Positions 22,508-31,456 of a stretch of DNA of 38,753 nucleotides are shown here, piece by piece (position 1 is the first letter of the stretch; every line of letters begins with the position of its first letter). The notes beneath the pieces were generated by a model. The model was given only the letters and a program-made list of their open reading frames with translations, was not told the DNA's origin and did no database searches. The position numbers were made by a program, and so were the translations under genes. This DNA is from a bacterium. GTDB taxonomy: Bacteria > Vulcanimicrobiota > Vulcanimicrobiia > Vulcanimicrobiales > Vulcanimicrobiaceae. The stretch spans positions 1 to 38,753 of the forward strand of contig JAJZED010000019.1 of assembly GCA_021805775.1 (NCBI GenBank), written 5' to 3'.

Positions 22508-23017
22508 TTGGCTCGCTCGCACACCGTCGATCTCTCCGGTCTCCTCGCAGGAAGCCGCCAGCGGATCCTCATCGATGACGAGGTTGCCTTAGAACCCTTC
22601 GAAGATATCTCGTTCGTTGGGCCCGTTCGCGTTCACCTCGAGGTCCAGGCCGCCGATGGCCTGCTCCACCTCACCGGGGAGGCGGCGGGCGCGGTGAGCG
22701 CTGCGTGCGTAGGGTGTCTCGAAGAGGTCGAGCGGCCGATGCGCGTCGCAATCGACGAGCGCATCAACCCGCACGTCGGTCGCGAGGACGATCCCTTCGG
22801 CGAAGGAAACGTCCTTCTCGGCGGGAGATTGGATATCGCGGATCTAGCGCAGCAGGTGCTGCTCGGCGCGCTTCCGATGAGGATGCGTTGCTCCGAAGAC
22901 TGCCGGGGGCTCTGTGGAGTCTGCGGAATGAATAAAAACTCGGGCGCATGCTCGTGCGAAACTGGAGAAAAACGTGGCGAACTTAAAATGGAAAACCCCT
23001 CGCAGCAAGACGCGTAG
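22508..23017 (+). CDS. DUF177 (YceD-family) protein
   Basis: The protein is 169 residues. TTG 22508 is chosen because it lies downstream of the promoter and hairpin and gives the family-like start [15 protein letters not shown]; an ATG at 22445 would precede the transcript start. The middle has [33 protein letters not shown] and the end [23 protein letters not shown], the cysteine cluster typical of DUF177. The family is almost always found before rpmF and is linked to 23S rRNA or L32 accumulation in plants and bacteria. The last 44 bases overlap rpmF. Confidence 0.92.
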   Translation: MARSHTVDLSGLLAGSRQRILIDDEVALEPFEDISFVGPVRVHLEVQAADGLLHLTGEAAGAVSAACVGCLEEVERPMRVAIDERINPHVGREDDPFGEGNVLLGGRLDIADLAQQVLLGALPMRMRCSEDCRGLCGVCGMNKNSGACSCETGEKRGELKMENPSQQDA

Positions 23018-23180
23018 CCGTCGGGCCGCGAATTGGAAGCTCAACCCGGTGACGACGACGGCCTGCTCGCAGTGCCGCCAGCCGAAGCGTCCGCATTTCA
23101 TCTGCGAACATTGCGGAACGTACGACGGGCGCACGGTGGTTGAAGTCCGCGACGAACACGCCGGCCACACGCACGACTAA
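22974..23180 (+). CDS. rpmF: 50S ribosomal protein L32
   Basis: The protein is 68 residues from GTG 22974, with GGAG seven bases upstream inside the DUF177 gene. The N-terminus is basic ([19 protein letters not shown]) and the zinc ribbon is complete: CSQC at residues 32-35 and CEHC at 45-48 with [20 protein letters not shown]32 sits near the peptidyl-transferase region and exit tunnel of the large subunit. It ends immediately before the fabH start. Confidence 0.95.
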   Translation: MANLKWKTPRSKTRSRRAANWKLNPVTTTACSQCRQPKRPHFICEHCGTYDGRTVVEVRDEHAGHTHD

Positions 23181-24170
23181 GTGTCGTTGACCGGAGTTCG
23201 GATTGCGGGCGTCGGGCATTATGCGCCCGAACGCGTGGTTACGAACGAAGATTTCGCGGGCTGGCTCGATACCTCCGACGAATGGATCGTCTCGCGCACG
23301 GGAATGAAACGGCGGCATTGGGTCGCCCCCGGCGAAGCGACGAGCGATCTCGCCGTTGCAGCCGGGCGCAAAGCGCTCGCTCAAGCGGGGCTCGATGCAA
23401 GCGATATCGATTGCTTCATCGTCGCTACCGTAACGCCCGATTATACCTTTCCGGCGACGGGTTGTATCGTTGCCGCGCGGCTCGGCGGGGTCGATAAACC
23501 GGGATTCGATATCAATATCGCGTGCAGCGGATTTATTTACGGCCTCACGACGGCGTCGGCGCTTATCCGCAGCGGCGTCTATAAACGCATTCTGCTCATC
23601 GGAGCAGAGACGCTCACCTCGATAACGAATTACGAAGATCGCGGCTCGGCGATTCTCTTCGGCGACGGAGCCGGCGCAGTCGTTCTCGAAGCTGCGGAGA
23701 AAGATTCGTTTCTTTCCTCGGAACTCGGCTCGGACGGCAGCCGCCCCGAATTACTTTTCGTTGAGGCCGGCGGTTCGCGGAACCCGATCGATGCCGAAAA
23801 ACTCGCCGAAAGGAAAAACTTCCTTTCGATGCAAGGGCGCGAAGTTTTCAAGTTTGCCGTTACAAAAATGATTGCTGCAACCGACGTAGCTCTGAAAAAA
23901 GCGAATCTCACGCGCGACGATTTGAATTTGCTCATTCCCCATCAGGCGAACAAGCGCATCGTCGATGCGGCGGCGAAATATTTGAACATGGGCCCCGACC
24001 GCGTGGTTATCAACATTCACGAGTACGGAAATACCTCTGCGGCTTCGATACCGATCGCGCTCTCGGAGGCCGTTGCAGCCGGGCGCGTGCGCGATAACGA
24101 CATCATCGTCTTCGTCGCATTCGGGGGTGGGCTCTCGTGGGGCGCCGTGACGTGGCGGTGGTCGGCGTGA
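23181..24170 (+). CDS. fabH: 3-oxoacyl-[acyl-carrier-protein] synthase III
   Basis: This enzyme starts fatty acid chains by condensing acetyl-CoA (or a branched starter) with malonyl-ACP. It has 329 residues from GTG 23181, directly after the rpmF stop. The Cys-His-Asn triad is present: INIACSGFIYGL (C115), LIPHQANKRI (H254) and EYGNTSAASIP (N284). The N-terminus (VGHYAPERVVTNEDFAGWLDTSDEWIVSRTGMKRR) is fully typical. plsX, which usually lies between rpmF and fabH, is missing. The stop overlaps the fabD start as GTGA. Confidence 0.97.
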   Translation: MSLTGVRIAGVGHYAPERVVTNEDFAGWLDTSDEWIVSRTGMKRRHWVAPGEATSDLAVAAGRKALAQAGLDASDIDCFIVATVTPDYTFPATGCIVAARLGGVDKPGFDINIACSGFIYGLTTASALIRSGVYKRILLIGAETLTSITNYEDRGSAILFGDGAGAVVLEAAEKDSFLSSELGSDGSRPELLFVEAGGSRNPIDAEKLAERKNFLSMQGREVFKFAVTKMIAATDVALKKANLTRDDLNLLIPHQANKRIVDAAAKYLNMGPDRVVINIHEYGNTSAASIPIALSEAVAAGRVRDNDIIVFVAFGGGLSWGAVTWRWSA

Positions 24171-25129
24171 ACTCGTTGAGAGTCGGCGCGATCTTCCCGG
24201 GGCAGGGTTCGCAGCTGTTGGGCATGGGTGTCGATGTCGCGCAGCGCTATCCCGCCGCCGCCGAACTCTTCGAGCGCGCGGAAAAAATACTCGGTTACGA
24301 TCTTTTGGCGCTGCAACGCGAAGGCCCCGAAGAACGGTTGCGCGAGACGCAATACAGCCAGCCGGCGATTTTCGTTACGAACCTCGCGCTTGCATCGGCG
24401 GTGCGGGGGCTCGTTCCACAGCTCGTTGCGACGGCGGGACACTCTTTTGCCGAATTTTGCAGCCTCGTCGTCGCCGGGGCGATCTCGTTTGAAAACGCAT
24501 TGCGCGTCGTCGACGAACGCGGGAAAGCGATGAGCGCCGCGGCCGCTGCCGCACCGGGCGGCATGTCGGCGATTCTCGGGCTCGATGCAGTCGCGGTGCG
24601 CTCGGTCACCGATGCGACGCAAGCGCGTACCGGGCTGCGCGTCTCGCCTGCGAATTTCAACGCCCCCGCGCAGATCGTCATCTCCGGCGATCTTGAGGCG
24701 GTGGTTGCAGCGGGTGAAGCCGCGCTTGCAGCCGGTGCGAAGCGCGTCGTCCCGCTCAATGTCTCGGGTGCCTGGCACTCGGCGTTGATGGAGCCTGCGG
24801 TCGAACGTTTTCAGCGTGCCGTTGCCGCGGCATCGTTCGGCATGCCCGAGCGCATCGATGTGATCTCCAATGTCGACGCGAAGCCGTATCGCAGCACCGA
24901 GGAGATACGAACGAACCTCGTTGCCTCGATCGTGCACGAAGTCCGTTGGCACGAAACGGCGATTCGCTTGCTGGATTGTAAACTCGATCTCGTCGTCGAG
25001 TTCGGAGCGAGTGCCGTGTTAGCGCCGATGATGAAGCGCGTGCCGAATGCTCCGGAAGTTATCGCCGTCAACGATGCAGCGGGAATCGAGCGTCTCGAGG
25101 CGCGGCTGCTCTCGGAGGTCGGCGCGTGA
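24167..25129 (+). CDS. fabD: malonyl-CoA:ACP transacylase
   Basis: It loads malonate from CoA onto acyl carrier protein. The protein is 320 residues if GTG 24167 is used, which overlaps the fabH stop as GTGA and gives MNSLRVGAIFPGQGSQ; three further GTG codons upstream are possible. The oxyanion motif is GQGSQ (12-16), the nucleophile Ser93 lies in GHSFAEF, Arg in DERGKAM and the catalytic His204 in SGAWHSALMEPA. The usual GHSLGEY is changed to GHSFAEF, which is uncommon. The stop overlaps fabG as GTGA. Confidence 0.95.
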   Translation: MNSLRVGAIFPGQGSQLLGMGVDVAQRYPAAAELFERAEKILGYDLLALQREGPEERLRETQYSQPAIFVTNLALASAVRGLVPQLVATAGHSFAEFCSLVVAGAISFENALRVVDERGKAMSAAAAAAPGGMSAILGLDAVAVRSVTDATQARTGLRVSPANFNAPAQIVISGDLEAVVAAGEAALAAGAKRVVPLNVSGAWHSALMEPAVERFQRAVAAASFGMPERIDVISNVDAKPYRSTEEIRTNLVASIVHEVRWHETAIRLLDCKLDLVVEFGASAVLAPMMKRVPNAPEVIAVNDAAGIERLEARLLSEVGA

Positions 25130-25872
25130 TCTTCGCGGGGCGCAGTGCGATCGTAACCGGCGCAAGCCGCGGCATCGGCCGTGCGATCGCCGTCGATTTG
25201 GTTCGCGGGGGCGCCGATTGTGCGCTCGTCGGGCGCGATACGGCGGCGTTGGAAGAGAGCGCGGCCGCCTGTCGGTCGGTGCGCGCCGATGCTCGCATCG
25301 AGATTCTCGTCGCCGACGTGGCCGACGCGGCATCGGTCGATGCCGCCGTTTTGCGCGCCCAAGATGCGTTCGGGAAGATAGATTTCGCGATCGCCAATGC
25401 CGGGCAATCGATCGACGCCCTGCTGATGCGCATGAAGCCCGAGCAGCTCGACCATCTGCTCGACGTCAACGTGAAATCGGCATTTTATCTCTGCGCGGCG
25501 GTGACGCGCCCGATGATGAAGCAGCGCTCGGGAAGCATCGTGTTACTGAGCAGCATCGTCGGGATTACCGGAAATGCCGGGCAGAGCGCGTACGCCGCCT
25601 CGAAAGGGGCCCTCCTCGCGCTGGGCAGCTCGCTCGCCAAGGAGCTCGGTTCGCGGAATATCCGCGTGAATAGTGTCGCTCCGGGACTCATCGAGACGGC
25701 GATGACCGCCTCGATGCCGGCAGCGTACCGCGACGCGCTGATCGCCAAGACGGCGCTCGGGCGCGCGGGGACCCCGGAGGATGTTGCCGGGGTGGTGTCG
25801 TTTCTTTGCTCCGATGCGTCGCGATACGTCACCGGGCAATGTATCGTCGTTGACGGCGGCATCGTCACCTAA
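25126..25872 (+). CDS. fabG: 3-oxoacyl-[acyl-carrier-protein] reductase
   Basis: An NADPH-dependent short-chain reductase that makes the first reduction of each elongation cycle. It has 248 residues from GTG 25126. The nucleotide site is [10 protein letters not shown] (11-20), then NAG at 91-93, catalytic Ser in LLSSIVG (142-143) and YAASK (Y156, K160), and the end [12 protein letters not shown]. All features of FabG are present. Coupled to fabD by the GTGA overlap; acpP follows after 29 bases. Confidence 0.96.
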   Translation: MIFAGRSAIVTGASRGIGRAIAVDLVRGGADCALVGRDTAALEESAAACRSVRADARIEILVADVADAASVDAAVLRAQDAFGKIDFAIANAGQSIDALLMRMKPEQLDHLLDVNVKSAFYLCAAVTRPMMKQRSGSIVLLSSIVGITGNAGQSAYAASKGALLALGSSLAKELGSRNIRVNSVAPGLIETAMTASMPAAYRDALIAKTALGRAGTPEDVAGVVSFLCSDASRYVTGQCIVVDGGIVT

Positions 25873-25901
25873 ATCCGTATCACCGTACTACAAGGAGAAT
25901 C

Positions 25902-26147
25902 ATGTCCAGCAGCACCTTCGATCGCGTTAAGAAAGTCATCGTCGAACAACTCGGCGTTCAGGAGTCAGAAGTGACGCCGGAAGCCTCGATCACCGACGAT
26001 CTCGGTGCCGATTCACTCGACCAGGTGGAATTGGTGATGGCGTTCGAAACCGAATTCAACATCAGCATTCCCGACGAAGAGTCGGAAAAAATCAAAACCG
26101 TCGGCGATGCCGTTGCACGCGTCGACGAGGCTACGGCGAAGGCCTAG
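25902..26147 (+). CDS. acpP: acyl carrier protein
   Basis: The protein is 81 residues from ATG 25902 with AAGGAGA upstream. The phosphopantetheine attachment Ser is S38 in [15 protein letters not shown]; the rest is acidic and helical as expected. It carries growing acyl chains through FabH, FabD and FabG, all encoded immediately upstream. The gene has the best ribosome binding site of the operon, consistent with its high demand. Confidence 0.98.
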   Translation: MSSSTFDRVKKVIVEQLGVQESEVTPEASITDDLGADSLDQVELVMAFETEFNISIPDEESEKIKTVGDAVARVDEATAKA

Positions 26148-26162
26148 GCCGGCAGCACCGCG

Positions 26163-27485
26163 GTGTTCGAACAACTCAGCGATCGGTTAGGCGCGCTTTT
26201 TTCGCGCTTAACGGGTCGTGGGCGTCTCAGCGAGAGCGACGTCACCGAGGCGCTACGCGAAATTCGCGTAGCGCTCTTGGAGGCGGATGTTTCGCTTTCG
26301 TCGGCCAAGTCGTTCGTCGCTCGCGTCAAGGAACGCGCGCTCGGTGCAGATATTCTCGAATCGCTCACCCCGGCGCAAACCATCGTTTCCATCTGCCACG
26401 AAGAGTTAGTCGCATTACTCGGCGGCGCCGAAGCTCGACTCCAATTTAGCGATGCGCCGCCTTCGGTTATTCTGCTCGTCGGGCTCCAGGGCTCGGGCAA
26501 AACCACGCATGCCGGGAAGATCGCGCTCCGCCTGAAGGAACAGGGAAGGCGCAGCCTCCTCGTTGCAGCCGATATCTATCGCCCCGCCGCGATCGCACAG
26601 CTACAGCGTCTGGGCGAACAGATCGACCTGCCGGTCTTCGAACGGGGAACGGCAGATCCGGTTGAGACGGCGCGCCTCGGCGTCGCCGAGGCAAAGCGCC
26701 TCGGAATCTCGACGGTCATCATCGACACTGCGGGGCGCCTGCAGATCGACGATGCGCTCATGACCGAACTCGAACGCATCCGGGCGGTAACGAAGCCGCA
26801 CGAGGTGCTTTTCGTCGCCGATGCGATGACGGGGCAAGAGGCGGCGAACGTCGCCGACGGTTTCCATCGTCGGCTCGGTATTACGGGCATCGTGCTCACG
26901 AAGATGGACGGCGATACGCGCGGCGGTGCGGCGCTCTCGATTTTCGAGCGCACCGGAGCCCCGATTAAATTAATCGGCGTCGGGGAGAAACTCTCGGCGC
27001 TCGAAGCGTTCTACCCCGATCGTCTAGCGTCGCGAATTCTCGGGATGGGCGACGTTCTGACGCTTATCGAAAAAACGCGCGGCATCTATACTGAGGAACA
27101 AGCGAAATCCCTCGAACAGAAAATGCGCAACGCGCAATTTTCGCTCGACGATTTCCTCGATCAGTTGCGACAGGTGCGCAAAATGGGATCGATGGGCGAT
27201 CTGCTCAAGATGATTCCAGGTATGTCGCGCGCGCTACCAAAGAATTTTGAACTCCCCGAAACGGAGCTCAAAAAAACAGAGGCGATTATCTGCTCGATGA
27301 CGCGGCAAGAGCGGCGCAGCCCACAGGTCCTCAATGGATCTCGGCGTAAACGCATAGCTCTTGGCTCAGGCACGCAGGTCGCCGATGTGAACCGCTTGAT
27401 CAAACAATTCGATCAGGCAAAATCGCTCATGAAGCAATTCGGGGGCAAACGCCGCCCGCAGATTGCTCGTGGCTCATTCCGATAG
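26163..27485 (+). CDS. ffh: signal recognition particle protein Ffh
   Basis: The protein is 440 residues from GTG 26163. The N domain is helical (residues 1-90). The GTPase G domain has GLQGSGKTT (107-115), the DIYRPAA segment, DTAGRLQ and [14 protein letters not shown]. The M domain has the [13 protein letters not shown] hinge and the RNA-binding part with [25 protein letters not shown]. It binds signal sequences and 4.5S RNA and delivers ribosomes to FtsY. No 4.5S RNA gene is in the window. It starts 15 bases after acpP, without a clear ribosome binding site. Confidence 0.97.
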   Translation: MFEQLSDRLGALFSRLTGRGRLSESDVTEALREIRVALLEADVSLSSAKSFVARVKERALGADILESLTPAQTIVSICHEELVALLGGAEARLQFSDAPPSVILLVGLQGSGKTTHAGKIALRLKEQGRRSLLVAADIYRPAAIAQLQRLGEQIDLPVFERGTADPVETARLGVAEAKRLGISTVIIDTAGRLQIDDALMTELERIRAVTKPHEVLFVADAMTGQEAANVADGFHRRLGITGIVLTKMDGDTRGGAALSIFERTGAPIKLIGVGEKLSALEAFYPDRLASRILGMGDVLTLIEKTRGIYTEEQAKSLEQKMRNAQFSLDDFLDQLRQVRKMGSMGDLLKMIPGMSRALPKNFELPETELKKTEAIICSMTRQERRSPQVLNGSRRKRIALGSGTQVADVNRLIKQFDQAKSLMKQFGGKRRPQIARGSFR

Positions 27486-27492
27486 GAGAAGC

Positions 27493-27789
27493 ATGGTTAA
27501 GATCAGGTTGCGCCGCATGGGCGCAAAGAAACAGCCCACGTATCGTTTCATCGTTGCCGATTCGCGCTCGCCGCGCGACGGGAAATTTATCGAAATTCTC
27601 GGACACTACAACCCGCGAACCGAACCGAAGACCGTCGAGATCGACGAAGCGAAGGTGAAAGAGTGGATGAGCAAAGGCGCCCAGCCCTCGGAAACCGTTC
27701 GGCGTCTGCTCTCGGCACGCGGTATGATGGATGCGGGCCCTGCCCCGACCGCCAAACGCAAGCCGAAGAAGGCGGCGAGCGAGAGCTAG
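27493..27789 (+). CDS. rpsP: 30S ribosomal protein S16
   Basis: The protein is 98 residues from ATG 27493, with AGGAG upstream; an in-frame start 30 bases earlier is inside ffh and not needed. [41 protein letters not shown] is the S16 signature. The C-terminal Lys/Ala tail is ordinary. ffh-rpsP-khpA-rimM is a common order in bacteria. Confidence 0.97.
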   Translation: MVKIRLRRMGAKKQPTYRFIVADSRSPRDGKFIEILGHYNPRTEPKTVEIDEAKVKEWMSKGAQPSETVRRLLSARGMMDAGPAPTAKRKPKKAASES

Positions 27790-27790
27790 C

Positions 27791-28300
27791 GTGAGCGCTT
27801 TCGACGACGAGTTCGGTCTCTTCAGCGAAGAGACCGGAGAGGAAGAGCGCCGCGCAACCCTCAGCGGCCGGCGCGTCTCCGGGCAACGTCCGACCGGCGA
27901 TATCGAACGCGAGGAGCAACAACCCGACCGTCCGGCCGTTTCGTCGAGCCCGCGTGGTCGCACGCGCCGCGATGCTCCGGCACGTCCCTCGGCGCCACGC
28001 GAGCGAACGCCGCGAAGCGGCGACCCGTACGCGGGTCAACGCCGCGCGCAGGGCATTCTCGATTTTCTCGCGCGCAAGTTAGTCAGCAAGCCCGATGCGG
28101 TAGAAGTCGATCTCTTCCTCGATGAGACGGGACAGCCGACGATCGAAGTCGTGGTCGATCGCGAGGATCTCGGCAAAGTGGTCGGCCGCAGCGGCCGCGT
28201 CGCGCATGCATTGCGCACGATCGCTCGTGCTTCGGCAGAAGATCGAATTACCGTCGATATTCTCGACCGCGAAGAGGCCGAGGGTGAACCGGAAGCCTAA
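27791..28300 (+). CDS. khpA: KhpA-like KH-domain RNA-binding protein with long disordered N-terminus
   Basis: The protein is 169 residues from GTG 27791, one base after the rpsP stop. The KH domain is at about residues 85-160, with QGILDFLARKLVSKPDAVEVDLF, EDLGKVVGRSGRVAHALRTIARA (GRSG loop at 132-135) and ITVDILD. KhpA binds RNA with KhpB and affects cell division genes. Usual KhpA is only 75-80 residues; here about 80 extra N-terminal residues, first acidic then Arg/Pro/Ser-rich, appear disordered. The next gene overlaps it by 17 bases. Confidence 0.88.
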   Translation: MSAFDDEFGLFSEETGEEERRATLSGRRVSGQRPTGDIEREEQQPDRPAVSSSPRGRTRRDAPARPSAPRERTPRSGDPYAGQRRAQGILDFLARKLVSKPDAVEVDLFLDETGQPTIEVVVDREDLGKVVGRSGRVAHALRTIARASAEDRITVDILDREEAEGEPEA

Positions 28301-28799
28301 CGACCGTATCCCGTTAGCAAGGCTCGCCGGAGCGTTCGGCGTGCATGGAGAGATCAAGTGCGACCCGTCTAATGCGGGTCGTACGCTCTTTTTAGCGGGG
28401 GCGCATTTTCATTTAACGCAGGGTGGCGAGGAACGCGAAATCCTCGTCTCGGGAGTGCGCGAGCATAAGGGGCGTCTGCTCTTGCGCATCGAGGGGATCG
28501 ATACCGTAGAAGCCGCGCAAGCGCTCAACGGAGCCGAGCTTCGCGTGGAGCGCGAGCGAATCGAACTCGCTTCCGATGAATACCTCGATGAGGATCTCGT
28601 CGGTCTTCAGGTTCGCGGCGTCGACGGGCGAACGTATGGAAAGATCGAGCGCGTCGAACACTGGCCGAGCAGCGATATGCTCGTCGTCGGTGGGCGCATG
28701 GTGCCGATGGTGCGGGCGATCGTTCGCGAGATCGATCTCGATTCCCGAGTCGTCACCGTCGATCCGCCGCTCGGCTTACTCGACGGTGACGAAGCGTAA
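28284..28799 (+). CDS. rimM: 16S rRNA processing protein RimM
   Basis: The protein is 171 residues from GTG 28284, with GAAGAGG upstream; this start gives the short lead before IPLARLAGAFGVHGEIKCDP, the RimM signature. The C-terminal PRC-barrel part contains DEDLVGLQVRGVDGRTYGKIERVEHWPSSDMLVV and PMVRAIVREID. RimM helps 30S head assembly with S19. trmD and rplS, normally next, are not here; the operon ends and a convergent gene follows 24 bases on. Confidence 0.94.
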   Translation: MNRKPNDRIPLARLAGAFGVHGEIKCDPSNAGRTLFLAGAHFHLTQGGEEREILVSGVREHKGRLLLRIEGIDTVEAAQALNGAELRVERERIELASDEYLDEDLVGLQVRGVDGRTYGKIERVEHWPSSDMLVVGGRMVPMVRAIVREIDLDSRVVTVDPPLGLLDGDEA

Positions 28800-28823
28800 G
28801 GAGTTCTCTTCTCCGCCCGGCTC

Positions 28824-29906
28824 TTAGTGATTGTCGGGATGATGCTCCACGTAGTCGTCGACGGCCTTGCGAATCGCCGTCGGTGCATCGCCCCCGTTGG
28901 CGTGGCCGTGATAGAGCAGCGCGCCGAAACATGCATAGGCCTTGAGGTAGAAGCGGCTGCTGCCGTGTTTCATGAAGTGCCCCGGTATCATCTCGAGCGT
29001 TCCGGTGAGAATCGTCGCGTCGCGATCGAGGCCGCAAATTGCATTCGCCTCGGCGGCGATCGCGCTGGTAGGTGCGGCGACGATCGCGGTGTGGAAGTGC
29101 TTGCGCAGATCTGCCGCGAGAAGATCGGTCGAGGTCGTGAGAACGCCGCCCGGAACACTACCCATTACGCGAACGACGAGCGCTCGTCGCGCGGGTTTCG
29201 GTTCGGGGGTTGGCGATGCGGCGGCTACGGTCGGTCGCTTCCCGAAAAGATGTCCGAGGACGCCCGAGATGCCGGAGATCTTTATCGAGGCCGCCTGCCC
29301 CGCCGGGCCGGTCGCCGTGGGGGCGGGGGTTTCAGAGGAGGTACTCGGTTGATAATCGCGCCCGACCCCGGCATCGGCGAGAATTGCGCGTCGGGCGTTT
29401 AGTGCGAGTGCACCGACGTCGCTCACTGAAAAAACCTGTGCGGTCTTCGAATAGATAATCACGCCGTTGGTGACGCTAACGACCTGCTCGAGAACCGAGA
29501 CGCCTTGGCCGATCGGGGTGAGATAGCCGGCGACGTAGTAGCCCGCTCCAAGGCGCGTGGCCGTCGCAGGGTAGAGTTTTGGTTTCGTCGGCGGCGGGGT
29601 CGGTAGCACATCAAGGCCGCCACTCGCCTCAAAGGCGTGCGCGAAAATCGTAGCAACGGTTGCGCCTGCGTTCTTCGGTAGGCCGCTGGAGGTCGCTGAA
29701 AACGGATAAACGAGGACCTTCGGTCCGCTGGGGATCGGCGTACCCTTCGGCTTCGGCGTGCCGTTCGGCTTCGGCATGCCTTTCGGCGCAAGAAGGGGCT
29801 TCGGCGTCGGGCTCGGGTTCGTTACGGCGCGTGCGGCTACAACGTGGGGAGCTGCGAGCGCGGGAAGGGCACAGAGGGCGAGCATCGCGAGGAAGAGTCG
29901 TCGCAC
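28824..29906 (-). CDS. exported proline-rich protein of unknown function
   Basis: The protein is 360 residues from GTG 29906, preceded by AAAGGA six bases upstream. A signal peptide covers about residues 1-25 (RRLFLAMLALCALPALAAP). A short low-complexity part follows (PKGMPKPNGTPKPKGTP), then a domain KVLVYPFSATSSGLPKNAGATVATIFAHAF with GYYVAGYLTPIGQGVSVLEQVVSVTNG, which resembles periplasmic proteins of the TolB-N/CsgG-like or FlgO-like type, then a Pro/Thr linker and a second domain with RALVVRVMGSVPGG and ICGLDRDATILTG. The second half looks like a degenerate copy of the first. The family assignment is a guess; an envelope role is likely. Confidence 0.7.
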   Translation of the reverse strand: MRRLFLAMLALCALPALAAPHVVAARAVTNPSPTPKPLLAPKGMPKPNGTPKPKGTPIPSGPKVLVYPFSATSSGLPKNAGATVATIFAHAFEASGGLDVLPTPPPTKPKLYPATATRLGAGYYVAGYLTPIGQGVSVLEQVVSVTNGVIIYSKTAQVFSVSDVGALALNARRAILADAGVGRDYQPSTSSETPAPTATGPAGQAASIKISGISGVLGHLFGKRPTVAAASPTPEPKPARRALVVRVMGSVPGGVLTTSTDLLAADLRKHFHTAIVAAPTSAIAAEANAICGLDRDATILTGTLEMIPGHFMKHGSSRFYLKAYACFGALLYHGHANGGDAPTAIRKAVDDYVEHHPDNH

Positions 29907-29943
29907 GGACGGTCCTTTCGGGGGTTTCGGAGACGTGCGGTGG

Positions 29944-30630
29944 TTAGCCGCGTATGGAATCAACGAAGCGGGCGAGCTGAAGGTTCGTCGCCTCGGGTCC
30001 TTCGAGCATCGCTAGGTGCCCGAGTCCCGGCAACACTTCGACGCGCGCGCCGACAATCCGGTCGGCGAGGAACGCCGAGCGGTCGGGTGGGGTCATAATA
30101 TCGCGCTCGCCGACGAGCAAGAGGGTCGGCACGGTAATTGCGGCGATCCGCTCGCGAGCGTCGAAGGCGTCGCAGGCGAGGAAATCGGCGAGCCGTTGCT
30201 CGGCCGATACCGCCGAAAACTGTGCGAGTAATATCGCTCGGCTCTGCTCGGTGGGCGCTGCGAACATCGCATCGGCGAGCGTCTCCAAAACCGCCGGGTC
30301 GTTGCGGCGCAAACTTTCAACGATCGCCGGAGCGACGCGCAATTTCGCGCCGCTGCCGATGGTCACGAGCCCGGCGAGCGGAAGCCTTCCGCGAATCGCG
30401 ATCTCCAATGCGATCGCTCCACCCATGGAACTACCGCAGAGGACGACGTCGCGCCACTCTTCGGCTGCGATCTGCCTCTCGACCGCGTCGGCAAAGCCCG
30501 CGATATCGGTCGCGCCGCCGGGCACGCCGTGCCCTGGAAGTGCGATGGCAACCGCGTCGGGAAAGGCGGAACGCTGGCGATCGAAGACCGCGGGCGTACA
30601 AGCGGCGCCGTGGATGAAAACGAGTTTCAC
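29944..30630 (-). CDS. alpha/beta hydrolase
   Basis: The protein is 228 residues from GTG 30630, which overlaps the stop of the YihY-like gene as GTGA. The fold is complete: LVFIHGAACTPAVFDRQ with the oxyanion HG, nucleophile elbow CGSSMGGAI (S68), acid D177 in GERDIMTPPD and H205 in GLGHLAMLE. This is the pattern of small lipolytic or carboxylesterase-type hydrolases such as MenH- or BioH-like enzymes; the substrate is unknown. Coupling to a membrane protein gene may mean a lipid substrate. Confidence 0.9.
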   Translation of the reverse strand: MKLVFIHGAACTPAVFDRQRSAFPDAVAIALPGHGVPGGATDIAGFADAVERQIAAEEWRDVVLCGSSMGGAIALEIAIRGRLPLAGLVTIGSGAKLRVAPAIVESLRRNDPAVLETLADAMFAAPTEQSRAILLAQFSAVSAEQRLADFLACDAFDARERIAAITVPTLLLVGERDIMTPPDRSAFLADRIVGARVEVLPGLGHLAMLEGPEATNLQLARFVDSIRG

Positions 30631-31433
30631 AAAAATTTCTCCATACGACGTTCTTCGACGGAGGCATTAAGTGCACCGCCGAAAAGAAAGATCGAGCCGA
30701 TTAAATAAAACCACAGCAGCAAGACGATCGGCGCCGTGAGCGCTCCGTAGATCGCCGTGTAGTTCATGTGCAGCGTGTAGAGCGTGAACAGATATTGCAC
30801 CAGCGGCCAGAGCGCCGCGCATAAGAGCGCGCCGGGCAACGCCGTATCCCAGGGGATATCCCGATTGGGGAGCAGCCGATAGAGAAAGAGCGATGCGGCG
30901 AAGACCAGCGCCAGCGAAATTGCATACGCGGCAAGATGTAGAAGATCGCGGCGATCCGGAATCTGCGCGAGCGCAAAGGCGATCGAGAAAATCACCGGGA
31001 GCACGAGTGCGACGAGAAACGCAAGGCCGAGGATCGGTAGTGCGACGACGGCGACGGCGATATGCGCTACGAGCGGGCGGCGTTCTTCGATCTTCATGGT
31101 GCGATCGAGCGCGAAGGCAAGCGACATAAAAAGATTCTTCGCCGACCAAATAAGCACGACCAACGCGATGATGCTCGTGATGCCCCGGCCGTAATAGTAG
31201 GCGCTGAGGTTCGCCGCGACGACGTGGTGGAGCGTCGGCGCGAGTTCGTCGAAGAAAGCAAGCACCCGCTCGCGACCGTGGTGGATGAAGATCGAGACGC
31301 CGCCGATTGCGAGCACGACGAGCGGAAAGAGCGAGAAAAGCGCATTGAATGCGACCGCCTGGGCAGCAAAGGCAGAGCCCTCGGAAGAGAAACGCGCGCC
31401 GGCATTCCTGAAGATCGCAAAGATTCGCGCCAT
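30627..31433 (-). CDS. YihY/BrkB-family inner membrane protein
   Basis: The protein is 268 residues from ATG 31433. About six membrane helices are visible (VAFNALFSLFPLVVLAIGGVSIF, ITSIIALVVLIWSAKNLFM, VVALPILGLAFLVALVLPVIFSI, LLHLAAYAISLALVFAASLFLY, ALPGALLCAALWPLVQYLF, YGALTAPIVLLLWFYLIGSIFLFG). The landmarks AFNALFSLFPLVV, LYRLLPNRDIPW and YGALTAPIVLLLWFY fit the YihY/virulence-factor BrkB family (once called RNase BN). Function unknown. It precedes the hydrolase with a GTGA overlap and is divergent from the gene at 31457. Confidence 0.92.
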   Translation of the reverse strand: MARIFAIFRNAGARFSSEGSAFAAQAVAFNALFSLFPLVVLAIGGVSIFIHHGRERVLAFFDELAPTLHHVVAANLSAYYYGRGITSIIALVVLIWSAKNLFMSLAFALDRTMKIEERRPLVAHIAVAVVALPILGLAFLVALVLPVIFSIAFALAQIPDRRDLLHLAAYAISLALVFAASLFLYRLLPNRDIPWDTALPGALLCAALWPLVQYLFTLYTLHMNYTAIYGALTAPIVLLLWFYLIGSIFLFGGALNASVEERRMEKFL

Positions 31434-31456
31434 CGCGTGCGGTATATCGCCGTACC

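Noticed and set aside
24017-24952. 311-codon minus-strand frame across fabH and fabD
   Set aside because: Antisense to two clear fatty acid synthesis genes; His/Arg/Asp-rich and without a start signal.
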